IMG/VR virus record: IMGVR_UViG_3300023199_000083
Location: 1-62,516 of that record
From: a virus
Strand: one strand, 5' to 3'
Length of the DNA: 62,516 nucleotides
In this document: positions 48,737-57,511 of the stretch, piece after piece
How the letters are laid out: each line of letters opens with the position of its first letter
How positions within the stretch are numbered: the stretch's first letter is position 1
Position numbers and translations under genes: made by a program
Notes under the pieces: generated by a model
What the model was told of the DNA's origin: nothing
The model's input: only the letters and a program-made list of their open reading frames with translations
Database searches by the model: none

Positions 48737-51700
48737 TACTTCAGCTCCTCGCCCTTTTTCTTCTTCAGCCACCGCCCGAACCCGTTCCTCGGGTGCCGAA
48801 TCGCGTAATCGATCGCAGACGAGGCCGTCCGCGTGTTCAGTTGGTCGATTTGAGCCGCGTTGTAGCCAAGTTTTTGGAGCATGGACCGCTGCTTTTCCGT
48901 CGGCCCGACATTCTGCAAGTACCCCGGCACACGCACGGTCGGAATCTGGGCCATCGAGTACAGCGACCCGGCGTCGATCAAGTCGTAATCCACGTCGACA
49001 GTCACACGTGCCCGTTTTGCCTCCCGTTCGAGCCGCACAGCCTCCCGAGCCTCGTCCAGGGCCTCAATCGCCGACTTGTCATAATCCTTTCGAGCGGCGT
49101 AACTCTTGGCCGTATCGATGACTTCCTGATCCGGCGCTTCTCCCGCAAGCACATCGATTGTGGACACCAGGCTATGGCGGCCTGCCTGGCCTACGAAATC
49201 GATCACCGTGCAATGCGGCTTCGCGCTGGCCGCAATAGCCGCTCGCCGTTCTGCTGGCGTCTCCGGGCCGTCAACCGTACCGGGAATCGGACGCGACCCG
49301 CGACCAATGCACTGGACATACAGGCCCCTGCTCTTGGTCGGGCGACCCATGCCAATCACCTTCACGGCTGGTACATCAAAGCCCTCTGTATTTCCGGTGA
49401 CCGTGACGGTCCCTCGACGCCGAGTAACAATGAAGCCGGTGTCAGACTTAACACACCACACGGTTTCGGGCTTCCAGCCTTCTTCCATCTCCATTCTGTA
49501 TTTTGTCATCGCATGACTGCCCATCGGCCCGCGATAAGACAACGATAATCGCCACAAAGGAGCGTGACTCGGGTTTTTCGACGCATTACTTTTGCCGTCG
49601 GTAATACTGGCACGATACCCCCGGCAGACAGCGACGGCTTGCAGCAAGTCAAGAAGTCCTTTGTTCGTGTTAAAAATCCTGAACCTGCGGTTGGCCGGCG
49701 GCCTCTCCGCATCGCCATGGTCTCCATCAGCGTACCACAACCCAAGAAGCAATGCGTCGAACTGTTCTTGGTCCAGCCCCCACAACAACTTCGATCCGTC
49801 TTTGTTTAAGTACTCCTCTAAGTGATATAGTCCGTTTCGGGCTTGTTGACCAAAGCCAGTTCCGCGAGGAATAGACCACGTTAAAGCCGGCGATCGCAAC
49901 GACCCGTGAACTTTTACGTCTCTGCGCACGAAGTCTACGCCCAGTGCCTTTAGCACACAATCAACCCACTCGCAGATATTCGGATAAGCCGTGGACTGAG
50001 ATAGAGTGTACTCAACGCCGCCTCTCTGCAACCTGTTACACGAGCCGTCGCCCAGCCAAAAGCCTATAAATTTACACTCGTCTACTGAAAGGTCTTGAGG
50101 TGACCTGCGACTAAGAGACTGCCTTCGCCCAATGCGACGCATAGCCTCAACCCTAGCCTCTTGCGGCGACATTCCGGCTTTTCGAAGATGGTACGAGTTG
50201 GCCGCCACTCGCCGTCCGAAACTAGCCTTTGTCTTGACTCCCTCGCCGCAGTCCAATAGCAATGGCTCGGAGTATCCGCAAATAGGAACCTCGGCCTTTT
50301 TGCTAACCATATCTCGTGCGCGACAAACCATAAACTTTCCCTGCTGGTATGTTCGGTACAGCACTCGATGGCCATCCGTCACCCTAATGGACATGTTTAT
50401 GGTTTCCAAGACCACCATCTGCTCATCGTCTCTGCGATTCCTTACCTCAATAGCCAAAGGCTCGGCAAAATGAATTACGCCTTGGTCCCAGTTCGCTATC
50501 TTGTGACCATGCGTAATTCGATCGTGTCCTACCCAGCCGCTGTCAGTTAACACCTCCGTTTTATCGTCCAGGCACGCCACACCGCAGTTCACAAGATGCT
50601 GTATTTCCCCGGCCTTGAACGCCTTGATGACCGCTTTCCGCCGCGAATCCTGCGGGGACCACGTGCCATCGATTGCAACCGCTGTGTTCTGGTGACTGTG
50701 GCCGTGGACTTCCTGGTGGTAATCGCGAATCAATTCGGCCAACCGATGGGCTTGCCGGACCGAAGCCGTGAACACAATCGACTGTTTGCTGGCTCCGCAC
50801 ACATCGACCATCGGCTTGGCCATCGAATGCAGAACCCGTTCCTGCTCGACGATCTCTTGCAGCTGCTTATTGTGCAGGTCCCCGGCCACAGTACGCACCG
50901 ATCGCAAGTCCAGCCCGTTGACTCGAACAAACTTTTGCACCGGTGCCACCAACCAGCCCTGTTCGATCGCCCACGTCAGGTTATAATCACAGATCACGTC
51001 GTCATAGACCTTCCCCATCCCCTGCCCGTCGAGCCGATCGGGCGTGGCCGTCACTCCGACCAGGCACAGGCTGGGGTTCCGCTCCCGAAAGTACCGAATC
51101 ACGCGCCGGTACGTGGTGGCGAGGCTCCGATGCGCCTCGTCGATCAGAAGCAACCCAAATTCCGGCGGATAGAACTTCTCCATCCGGTACTTACCACGCC
51201 GACGGCTGTTCAGGGTTTGGACCGAGGCCACCACGACATGGCTCTTATTCGCCCGCTGGTCGGCTTCGTAAGACGCCTGTTCCAGGTCGCAATCACAGCC
51301 CGCCACCCGCTCGAATTCCGCCATCGCCTGGACATTAAGCTCAAACCTATGGCTCATCAGCATCACGCGCCCGACCGGCCACCTGCCCGCCAGCCCGGCC
51401 ATCATGCTGGTGTTGTGAGTAAGTGTGTAGCCAGACGTCACATACAGACCGTCGTTAGAATCTACCTGGATGCAGACGCACTTCTCTTGCTCGCCCGTCT
51501 CCCTGACAAACGCAACGGCCTTGCTTCGGTGCCGATTAGTTTTAGGAATCCTCCAGCGGCGCGCCTTTCTGCTGAGCCTAAAGGGACACATATCGATCCG
51601 CACTGCCACGGCGTAAAACGGACTTCCCCGGCGACGCTCGCCCTTGTACGAGTAGTATTGCCCGGGATGCTCCCTTGCCCTAGCAAACCCGCCAAGACTA

Positions 51701-52545
51701 CGAATCAGGTCGCACACGTCATCTGCCAAGCCCTTGTTGACCGTGCTGAAATACGCGGTTCCCTGTTTTTTGCTGCACGACCCGTCCGTGTCCATTAGTC
51801 CCTGTAGCAAAGATAGTCTTTGGGAAAGGCTGCCGACCATGTACTCTTTCGGTATCCTTTTTGTATAGCATGTGCTTTTTCCTAGGACATCCACTATACG
51901 AGAAGCAGCCGGCCCTATAAGGCAATACGCATCTTCCCGAACCTGGCGGAACTCTAGACTCTCCAATCGCGACAGCTCGTTCAGAATTTCCGTGTCGAGC
52001 GTGTGAACCTTAGTTTGCTTGGTCAAGGAACCGTCGCCTATCATGACCCCCAAGACATATGGGTCGACCGGGAAGTCGCAGCGTGTGCCATAAATCACGG
52101 GGGCCAAGCGAGGCAAGTAAATAGGCTCTTTTGCTATGGACAATTGCTGTCCCAGTTGACAAGTGTCTGACACGGACCAGTGTACCCTACGGTCAGTTCG
52201 GTGGGTCCATAGGTGATCTCGGCAGCACCGAACAAACGTTCGGTCTGTCAGCCCAACTTCCCAAATAGCCTTTGTTGCTTGGGGAAACACATCCAGCACT
52301 TTTACTGGCGCCCCGTCCGAGCCGATGACATAATCAGAAGGGCGGATCGACCCTATCGGCCTCCACCCGCTGGGAGTTAGCACCCTTTCTGTTACCGGCT
52401 GTGCCTTCCCGAGCCCGGTGGCTGCGACAATAAGCAACGATCGGGTCGTCGTCCGGGCCTGACGGCTCGACCCCGAACCGGCAGAAGATGTCACCGATTG
52501 CGGTGACTTGATAGCCTCTAAATCGAAAAGTGTTGGATTGCTCAC
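48736..52545 (-). CDS. SF2 helicase with two inteins and a frame-split N-terminus
   Basis: 1269 codons from GTG 52545; 543 residues remain without the inteins. Helicase motifs: AATGLGK then T (motif I, split by intein 1), LLIDEAHRS (II), TATPDR (III), CGVA then TEGFDVP (V, split by intein 2), QCIGRGSRP (VI). Known role: ATP-driven unwinding of phage replication intermediates. The segment before motif I in this frame is low-complexity Ser/Arg, while a helicase-like N-terminus (RFRGYQVTAIGDIFCRFGVE) lies in another frame from ATG 52552, so the true protein may need a +1 shift near 52450. Confidence 0.85.
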   Translation of the reverse strand: MSNPTLFDLEAIKSPQSVTSSAGSGSSRQARTTTRSLLIVAATGLGKAQPVTERVLTPSGWRPIGSIRPSDYVIGSDGAPVKVLDVFPQATKAIWEVGLTDRTFVRCCRDHLWTHRTDRRVHWSVSDTCQLGQQLSIAKEPIYLPRLAPVIYGTRCDFPVDPYVLGVMIGDGSLTKQTKVHTLDTEILNELSRLESLEFRQVREDAYCLIGPAASRIVDVLGKSTCYTKRIPKEYMVGSLSQRLSLLQGLMDTDGSCSKKQGTAYFSTVNKGLADDVCDLIRSLGGFARAREHPGQYYSYKGERRRGSPFYAVAVRIDMCPFRLSRKARRWRIPKTNRHRSKAVAFVRETGEQEKCVCIQVDSNDGLYVTSGYTLTHNTSMMAGLAGRWPVGRVMLMSHRFELNVQAMAEFERVAGCDCDLEQASYEADQRANKSHVVVASVQTLNSRRRGKYRMEKFYPPEFGLLLIDEAHRSLATTYRRVIRYFRERNPSLCLVGVTATPDRLDGQGMGKVYDDVICDYNLTWAIEQGWLVAPVQKFVRVNGLDLRSVRTVAGDLHNKQLQEIVEQERVLHSMAKPMVDVCGASKQSIVFTASVRQAHRLAELIRDYHQEVHGHSHQNTAVAIDGTWSPQDSRRKAVIKAFKAGEIQHLVNCGVACLDDKTEVLTDSGWVGHDRITHGHKIANWDQGVIHFAEPLAIEVRNRRDDEQMVVLETINMSIRVTDGHRVLYRTYQQGKFMVCRARDMVSKKAEVPICGYSEPLLLDCGEGVKTKASFGRRVAANSYHLRKAGMSPQEARVEAMRRIGRRQSLSRRSPQDLSVDECKFIGFWLGDGSCNRLQRGGVEYTLSQSTAYPNICEWVDCVLKALGVDFVRRDVKVHGSLRSPALTWSIPRGTGFGQQARNGLYHLEEYLNKDGSKLLWGLDQEQFDALLLGLWYADGDHGDAERPPANRRFRIFNTNKGLLDLLQAVAVCRGYRASITDGKSNASKNPSHAPLWRLSLSYRGPMGSHAMTKYRMEMEEGWKPETVWCVKSDTGFIVTRRRGTVTVTGNTEGFDVPAVKVIGMGRPTKSRGLYVQCIGRGSRPIPGTVDGPETPAERRAAIAASAKPHCTVIDFVGQAGRHSLVSTIDVLAGEAPDQEVIDTAKSYAARKDYDKSAIEALDEAREAVRLEREAKRARVTVDVDYDLIDAGSLYSMAQIPTVRVPGYLQNVGPTEKQRSMLQKLGYNAAQIDQLNTRTASSAIDYAIRHPRNGFGRWLKKKKGEELK
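49390..50574 (-). other. Intein 2 of helicase, class 1 with LAGLIDADG endonuclease
   Basis: 395 residues, Cys1 (CLDDKTEVLTDSG) to GN followed by Thr+1. Block B TDGH; block F VWCVKSDTGFIVTRRRG; block G VTVTGN. Two LAGLIDADG motifs (FIGFWLGDGSC; LLLGLWYADGD) make it a potentially homing element. Inserted exactly at helicase motif V. Confidence 0.92.
51412..52404 (-). other. Intein 1 of helicase, class 3 with LAGLIDADG endonuclease
   Basis: 331 residues inserted after GLGK, before Thr379 of the P-loop. Residue 1 is Ala, not Cys or Ser. The class 3 signature is complete: Trp113 in block B (HLWTH), Cys358 in block F (KCVCIQV) and Thr376 in block G (LTHN). Two endonuclease motifs (VLGVMIGDGS; LLQGLMDTDGS) follow the usual order. 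Confidence 0.9.
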
Positions 52546-52552
52546 CTGTCAT
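52430..52552 (-). other. Helicase N-terminus in the alternative frame
   Basis: ATG 52552 has AAGGA eight bases upstream. This frame encodes TFRFRGYQVTAIGDIFCRFG, the Q-motif type start of an SF2 helicase, and then continues out of phase with the Walker A frame. Joining the two requires a +1 shift around 52440-52465, or one base missing from the assembly. Confidence 0.65.
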
Positions 52553-52572
52553 CCCCGTTGTCCTTTAAGAAT

Positions 52573-53529
52573 TCAATCCCGAAGCTCTTTCAGCCTCGAG
52601 CTGTTCACCCACCCGTAATTCGCACACTGAGCACAGTGCTGACCGGCACACCGAGGACAAACCGCCTCCGGTGTTCCAACCGCCAAGTAGCTTTGAGCGT
52701 GCCCCAGGTGGTCCAAAATCGCACGGCTGGAACCAATCACCGCTTCCAGTCCAGTCGCCTCTTCCAGTCCCCGAATCCGCGACATTAACTTGCCCATATC
52801 CTGCTTGAGCGACCGGCACACCGACCGGGCCTCCAATATATCGGTCTCAAATTGCGACCGCTGTACGTCCGGTTCCGGCTCTTTCTCCGGCTCCTCCTTG
52901 GGCTCCGGTTCCTCGCCCCGTTCCTCTTCGTTCTCCTCGTCCGGTGCCGACGGGGAAAACGGATCGGAGGCCGCTTTTGGCCTGGATCGCTTCGGATTGC
53001 TGGGCGGCTTGTCTTCGGCCTCTGGCTTGGTGTCCGATGATTTTGCGGCTGGTTCCTGTTCCGGTTCTGGCTCCGGCGGCTTCTCGACCTCTTGCTTGAG
53101 CCGAGACGCAAACGTGTGGCTTACCCCGGCCTCTTCGGCGACCTGCCGGATCGACCAGTCCGCGGCCTGTTTTAGTTTCAATAATGCCAGTACCGCTCGG
53201 CGCTTGTCCGCGTTCGTCCTTTTTACCCCGTGCAGTTGGTTCGACCGAATGGCGGCCAGTATCGCGTCCGGCAGAAACCCCGGCGTGATCCGGACAGGAA
53301 CCGACGACCGACCTGCCTTAATCGCCGCCGCCAGCCGATGGAACCCGTCCGTCAGCCAGAAAAAGGCCCCGTCGCTCACCGCGTCCAGCGGAGGGAATCG
53401 GTCCCCGTTACCAGCCGCCCATACCTCCGCGTACTCCGATACCGCGTCCTCGTCCAGGGCCTCTCGCATCTGAGTTCCCGCATCGGTCGTGATTAAATCG
53501 ATCGATATCGGTCGTGTCTGTTGGTCCAT
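52573..53529 (-). CDS. ParB-like nuclease-domain protein
   Basis: 318 residues. N-terminal ParB/Srx fold (WLTDGFHRLAAAIKAGRSSV, then VPVRI and SNQLHGVKRTNADKRRAVLA), a helix-turn-helix (WSIRQVAEEAGVSHTFASRL), a Pro/Glu-rich linker and a C-terminal Cys cluster (CPRCAGQHCAQCANYGWV). Such phage proteins may bind or nick DNA or regulate replication. First gene of its operon. Confidence 0.72.
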   Translation of the reverse strand: MDQQTRPISIDLITTDAGTQMREALDEDAVSEYAEVWAAGNGDRFPPLDAVSDGAFFWLTDGFHRLAAAIKAGRSSVPVRITPGFLPDAILAAIRSNQLHGVKRTNADKRRAVLALLKLKQAADWSIRQVAEEAGVSHTFASRLKQEVEKPPEPEPEQEPAAKSSDTKPEAEDKPPSNPKRSRPKAASDPFSPSAPDEENEEERGEEPEPKEEPEKEPEPDVQRSQFETDILEARSVCRSLKQDMGKLMSRIRGLEEATGLEAVIGSSRAILDHLGHAQSYLAVGTPEAVCPRCAGQHCAQCANYGWVNSSRLKELRD

Positions 53530-53572
53530 GCTGCTGTCACGCTCCTATTCCGTACCGGTTCCCTAGTCCGTC

Positions 53573-53601
53573 AGTATAACCGACCTGTCCATCCCGGTTA
53601 A
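53573..53601 (-). promoter_or_regulatory. Promoter of ParB-helicase operon
   Basis: On the - strand TTAACC (53601-53596), 17 bp, TATACT (53578-53573). Ideal -10. Divergent from the promoter at 53622. Confidence 0.75.
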
Positions 53602-53621
53602 CACACCGCTCGGATGTTTTG

Positions 53622-53649
53622 TTAACCGATCGGATTTTTTCGTTATTGT
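53622..53649 (+). promoter_or_regulatory. Promoter of recombination operon
   Basis: TTAACC at 53622-53627, 16 bp, TATTGT at 53644-53649, about 60 bp before ATG 53712. Confidence 0.7.
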
Positions 53650-53711
53650 GGACCAGACGTGTCCTGCGATGCAGGAACAATGACAAACACCGACACAACA
53701 AAAGGGCTACA

Positions 53712-55223
53712 ATGACGACTGAAAAGGCGGCGGCCGATCAACCGCGTGAAATTGAGATCGACCATGCACGGGGGGTGGAACTATTGCGGCTACCGATCCC
53801 CAAGGACGGCGGCATCGTTCTGGTCCGGGGCCGTTGTGGCTCCGGGAAGACGACCGTGATCGATTGCGTGAAGTCGCTTTCCGACCCGGAAGCACGAAAG
53901 CGGCTTGAGCCTACGGACCACGCTCCGCACGGGACGATCCGAGCGCCGGGCATGACTGTTCGCATCGGCCGATCCCGGACCAGCGCCGGCGAGTTGGAGA
54001 TGGACATCCTCGACGCCAGCAATGACCCGCTTAAATTCGTCGACCCCGGCATCAAGGACCTGGCCGCAGCGGATCGGCGTCGGCTTCAAACGCTGGTTCG
54101 GCTGAGTGGCGTCACGGTCCCGGCCGAGAAGTGGAAAGAGTTCGCATCAGACGCTGGCATCGATATCAGTCCGATTCTGGCAAAGGACGACGACCCGGTC
54201 GTGGTCGCGGACAAGCTCCGTCGCAAGATGCACGAAAAGGCTCTGGAGCAGGAGCGGCTGCGGGACACGAAGGAGGCCGAAGCTGCTACGAAGGAGCAGA
54301 CGGTCCAAGACGTGGACGTGTCCAGCGGCGGGGATTCGGCCGCTCTGAATCAGGTTCTGTCAGCAGCAATCGAGCGGCGGTCGGCCATCAGGAGCCAACG
54401 CGAGGCGGCACGCGAGGCAGCGACAGAAGCACAGCAGGCACGCGAGCGGCTTGAGAAGCTGGATCAGCCGCCGGGCCTGGACACGTTGGAGGAGGCGATC
54501 GAAGCCGCCGCTTACGAACTGGAAAAAGAGGACGGCCACATCTCCGGCCTAGAAGACAAAATAAACGAGCTAACAAATGAGCTCAAGGCAAGGCTAAGTA
54601 CCCGAAAGGATGCGGCCAACAAGATGGATCGTGCCATCGAGCGGAAGAAGTCGGCGGAGCAGCTACACAGCACGCTCAACGAGCTGTCGGCATCAATCGA
54701 GTCGCTCGAACAAAAGGCCGCTACAGACCCCGAAGACGACGCGATCATGGGGGCGGAGTCCGCAGTCGAACAAGCACAGTCGGTCGTAGAGCGAGCGGAC
54801 ACCGTTCGGCGAGCGATCCATCAGCGAGAACAGGCCGAGGAGCTGCGCACGGAGTCGAAGCAGGCGGCACAAACTGCCGACACGCTCCGGACCCTGGCCC
54901 GGTCCACCGATACGGTGCTGGAGTCGATTGTAGCGGACATGGGACTGGAGAACCTGCAAGTGCGAGACGGACGCATCTACACGACCACGCCACGGGGCAC
55001 AATCCCGGTGTCTGAGTTGAGCACAGGCGAGTTGACCCGGATTGCGCTGGAGATGGCAGCTCGCAACGTGAAGATGGGCGGGCTGGTACCGTGCGACCAT
55101 GAAGCGTTCCAGGCCCTCGACCCGGAACTGCAAGCCGAGGTCGCGTCCATCTGCAAGGAACTGAAGATTGTTTTATTTACCGGACAAGTCGACTCTGGCA
55201 AACTCCGGGTGGAGGTAATGTAA
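53712..55223 (+). CDS. SMC/RecN-like ATPase
   Basis: 503 residues from ATG 53712. Walker A VRGRCGSGKTTVIDCVKSLS, a long coiled coil (residues about 175-390), and the ABC signature LSTGELTRIALEMAARN. Rad50/SbcC-like architecture. Sits directly before the RecE-like nuclease, so the two may form a recombination or end-processing pair. Overlaps the nuclease start (TAATG). Confidence 0.75.
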   Translation: MTTEKAAADQPREIEIDHARGVELLRLPIPKDGGIVLVRGRCGSGKTTVIDCVKSLSDPEARKRLEPTDHAPHGTIRAPGMTVRIGRSRTSAGELEMDILDASNDPLKFVDPGIKDLAAADRRRLQTLVRLSGVTVPAEKWKEFASDAGIDISPILAKDDDPVVVADKLRRKMHEKALEQERLRDTKEAEAATKEQTVQDVDVSSGGDSAALNQVLSAAIERRSAIRSQREAAREAATEAQQARERLEKLDQPPGLDTLEEAIEAAAYELEKEDGHISGLEDKINELTNELKARLSTRKDAANKMDRAIERKKSAEQLHSTLNELSASIESLEQKAATDPEDDAIMGAESAVEQAQSVVERADTVRRAIHQREQAEELRTESKQAAQTADTLRTLARSTDTVLESIVADMGLENLQVRDGRIYTTTPRGTIPVSELSTGELTRIALEMAARNVKMGGLVPCDHEAFQALDPELQAEVASICKELKIVLFTGQVDSGKLRVEVM

Positions 55224-56059
55224 TGAGCACAGAACTAGCAACCGAGCTGCCTTTCGAAGTCGGCTCAACCGAGATCAAGAAGTTTTACGATTCCCCGCAA
55301 GAGTTCTTCGAAACGTTCATAGCCGGGACGATGGAGTTCCGGCCCACTCGGCAAACGGAGATCGGATCGGCAGTCCATGCGATTCTGCTGGACGACGCCA
55401 AGCCGGAGGACATCGCGGCAGTGTACCCGTCCAGTTGCCTGAAGTCGAACGGGGCCATTAACCCGAACCCGGCCAAGTTGTTCCGCGAGGAATCGGAGCA
55501 GCAATACTTTTTTAAGCAGCCGGACATGGACATTGTGTTGCGGGCGGTGGAGGTGGCCAGAAGCAGTCCGATTGGAGAGGCGGTCGCTGCATCCACCAGC
55601 TGCGAGCATGTGCTACGATGGAGAGACGAGGCGACAGGGCTGCCGTGTCGGATGACGCCAGACATTGCGTGTGTGATGGAAGATCGCGTAGTGATCCACG
55701 ACCTGAAAACGACCGAGCAGGTTAAGCCCGACAACTTCAAGATGGTATCGAAACGACTGCGGTATTGGCTCCAAGAGATACACTATCGGATGGGCGCGGA
55801 GGCTCTGTTTAATCGCCCGGTGTCCTTCTCGTTTTTGGCGATTGAAGTGCAGCACCCGTTTCGAGTCGGGTCGTACTTCTACACGCCACAGTCAATGGAG
55901 GTTGCTCGCGACGCCTGGCGCGGCAAGATGGACGACTTGGGACGGAGGGTGCAATCGGGCGACTGGTCGGACCCGTGGACGCATGAGGCGACGGCGCTGG
56001 AGATCGGCCCGTGGGACGTGGAAGGAGCCGACGAAATGGAAGTGGAAGTGGAGGTGTAA
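55223..56059 (+). CDS. RecE/exonuclease VIII-like PD-(D/E)XK nuclease
   Basis: 278 residues. RQTEIGSAVHAILLDDAK, CRMTPDIACVMEDRVVIHDL and KTTEQ give the conserved D and DLK of RecE-like nucleases, then LQEIHYRMGA. Known family: processive dsDNA resection to prepare for strand annealing. The partner annealing protein is not evident; the SMC-like protein and the next genes are candidates for partners. Confidence 0.75.
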   Translation: MSTELATELPFEVGSTEIKKFYDSPQEFFETFIAGTMEFRPTRQTEIGSAVHAILLDDAKPEDIAAVYPSSCLKSNGAINPNPAKLFREESEQQYFFKQPDMDIVLRAVEVARSSPIGEAVAASTSCEHVLRWRDEATGLPCRMTPDIACVMEDRVVIHDLKTTEQVKPDNFKMVSKRLRYWLQEIHYRMGAEALFNRPVSFSFLAIEVQHPFRVGSYFYTPQSMEVARDAWRGKMDDLGRRVQSGDWSDPWTHEATALEIGPWDVEGADEMEVEVEV

Positions 56060-56060
56060 C

Positions 56061-56303
56061 ATGACAGTATACGAACTGATTAACGAGCTGGAAAAACTGC
56101 CGGCCGGCGCAGAGGTTGGAGTGAGTCTGCTTGCCACCTATGATGTCGGCATCGAAGAGATCGAGTCAGACTACGAAGCAATGACCGTGACGCTTCGCGG
56201 TGGCGATGCCGGTGTTATTCTGGATAACGGAAAGTCAGCGCCACTGTCGGAAGTGTCTAAATTACCATCAGTACCCCAAGCAAAGGATGATACAGGTGGC
56301 TAA
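56061..56303 (+). CDS. Small hypothetical protein
   Basis: 80 residues: TVYELINELEKLPAGAEVGV then YEAMTVTLRGGDAGVILDNG. A phage-typical small alpha/beta protein of the recombination operon. Function unknown. Confidence 0.55.
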   Translation: MTVYELINELEKLPAGAEVGVSLLATYDVGIEEIESDYEAMTVTLRGGDAGVILDNGKSAPLSEVSKLPSVPQAKDDTGG

Positions 56304-56892
56304 AGAGTCCAAATTCGATTACGGCTCCCGGTTCTTGTACGCCGAGAATCTATTGCGCGGCGGCCAGTTCCACACAGCCAACGTAACAATCGCAAAGGTC
56401 CACCCTCCGTACTCGATCACGTCCGCAGACAAGCGGCAGATCGAAAAGGTGGTGATCGAGTTCGAAGAATCGGACAAACTACTGGTCCTGGCCAAGACCA
56501 ACGCTCGGATCATTCACTACATCACGGGCGAGCCTCCGGGAGATGGCTGGGTCGGGCACAAGATCACAGTCCAGGCCCGGATTGTGCCCGCGTTCGGCGA
56601 AGATTCCGTGGCCATCCGGATCATCCCGCCGCCTGGAGTGAAAATACGGCGGGGACTTGCTAGAATGCTGGGCGTACCGGCGGAGTGGCACCCTCAAAAG
56701 GGGGCGGTCCCGAAACCTTCACAGAAACAGAAAGATACCAATGAACATCACGACGACACCGGACGGGCGAGTACGGATTCGGCCGACCAAGCGGGAACTG
56801 AGACAGGTCCAGAGGGTCAAACAGCTGGCGGAACAACTCCACGGCCTGAAGGAACTGGACCAGACGGCGGTGGACGCACTGACCGCCCTTGA
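56290..56892 (+). CDS. Putative ssDNA-binding or annealing-associated protein
   Basis: 200 residues from ATG 56290. ENLLRGGQFHTANVTIAKVH then VVIEFEESDKLLVLAKTNAR and GWVGHKITVQARIV is compatible with an OB-fold. The C-terminus is Gly/Pro/Thr-rich. Context with RecE and SMC-like genes supports DNA binding; not proven. Confidence 0.5.
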   Translation: MQVAKESKFDYGSRFLYAENLLRGGQFHTANVTIAKVHPPYSITSADKRQIEKVVIEFEESDKLLVLAKTNARIIHYITGEPPGDGWVGHKITVQARIVPAFGEDSVAIRIIPPPGVKIRRGLARMLGVPAEWHPQKGAVPKPSQKQKDTNEHHDDTGRASTDSADQAGTETGPEGQTAGGTTPRPEGTGPDGGGRTDRP

Positions 56893-57016
56893 AATCCGGC
56901 TCGGGGCCGATCTTCCCAACCCGCCTTGGGACGCGGCGACTGAGCCGGAAAAAAGCGATACGGAAGCCGTTCCGGAACATGAAAAGGAACGAGAATCGTT
57001 AAGAAGGGGGGGTTGA
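56741..57016 (+). CDS. Hypothetical helical protein
   Basis: 91 residues, starting inside the C-terminal part of the previous gene in another frame (ITTTPDGRVRIRPTKRELRQ). Helical and charged. Overlap makes it plausible but not certain. Confidence 0.45.
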   Translation: MNITTTPDGRVRIRPTKRELRQVQRVKQLAEQLHGLKELDQTAVDALTALEIRLGADLPNPPWDAATEPEKSDTEAVPEHEKERESLRRGG

Positions 57017-57074
57017 GTAACGCCCGCTGACCCCGAATAAATCCAGAATCCACCTACCCCACCGCGTCGGGAAT

Positions 57075-57084
57075 CTGCTACAAT
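57075..57084 (+). promoter_or_regulatory. Putative late promoter, extended -10
   Basis: TGCTACAAT at 57076-57084, the same TGN-TACAATTC core as at 3131-3142. No good -35, as usual for extended -10 promoters. Upstream of the lysis/fibre module. Confidence 0.45.
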
Positions 57085-57155
57085 TCGGGTATCTCACAAC
57101 ACCCGAACCCCGAACCGGTGTTGACCGGTTCGAATCGAATGGATCAAATGCCATC

Positions 57156-57503
57156 ATGGACAGAATCATTTCATCACTTCGAGTGGCAGCGGCAGCCGTG
57201 GTCGGCTGGTTCTTGACCCTGGTTGCAACGCACTTTGGGATCGGGATCGACGAAGCGACCGAGGCGAACCTGGTTGCGGCGGTGCAGTTGATTCTGACGG
57301 TCATGTACTACATCGGCGTGCGAGCCGTCGATTTGCATTTGCCCGACCTGGTCGAGTCGATCACCGGCGGCCGAATCCCTGCGCGGCGGGTCCGGCGTTG
57401 GATCGGCTTCCTCCTGGTTGTACCGACTTTGCCGATCCAGGTGAGCCCAGATGATGAGCCGCGAGCGATTCAAGCGTTGCGTAACCACAATCTCCACAAG
57501 TAG
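57156..57503 (+). CDS. Small membrane protein, holin candidate
   Basis: 115 residues. Hydrophobic start (AAAAVVGWFLTLVATHFGIG) and a second hydrophobic stretch (VAAVQLILTVMYYIGVRAVD), then a soluble part and WIGFLLVVPTLPIQV. Two to three membrane segments and location at the start of the module make a holin plausible; no motif proves it. Confidence 0.5.
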   Translation: MDRIISSLRVAAAAVVGWFLTLVATHFGIGIDEATEANLVAAVQLILTVMYYIGVRAVDLHLPDLVESITGGRIPARRVRRWIGFLLVVPTLPIQVSPDDEPRAIQALRNHNLHK

Positions 57504-57511
57504 AGGTCACG

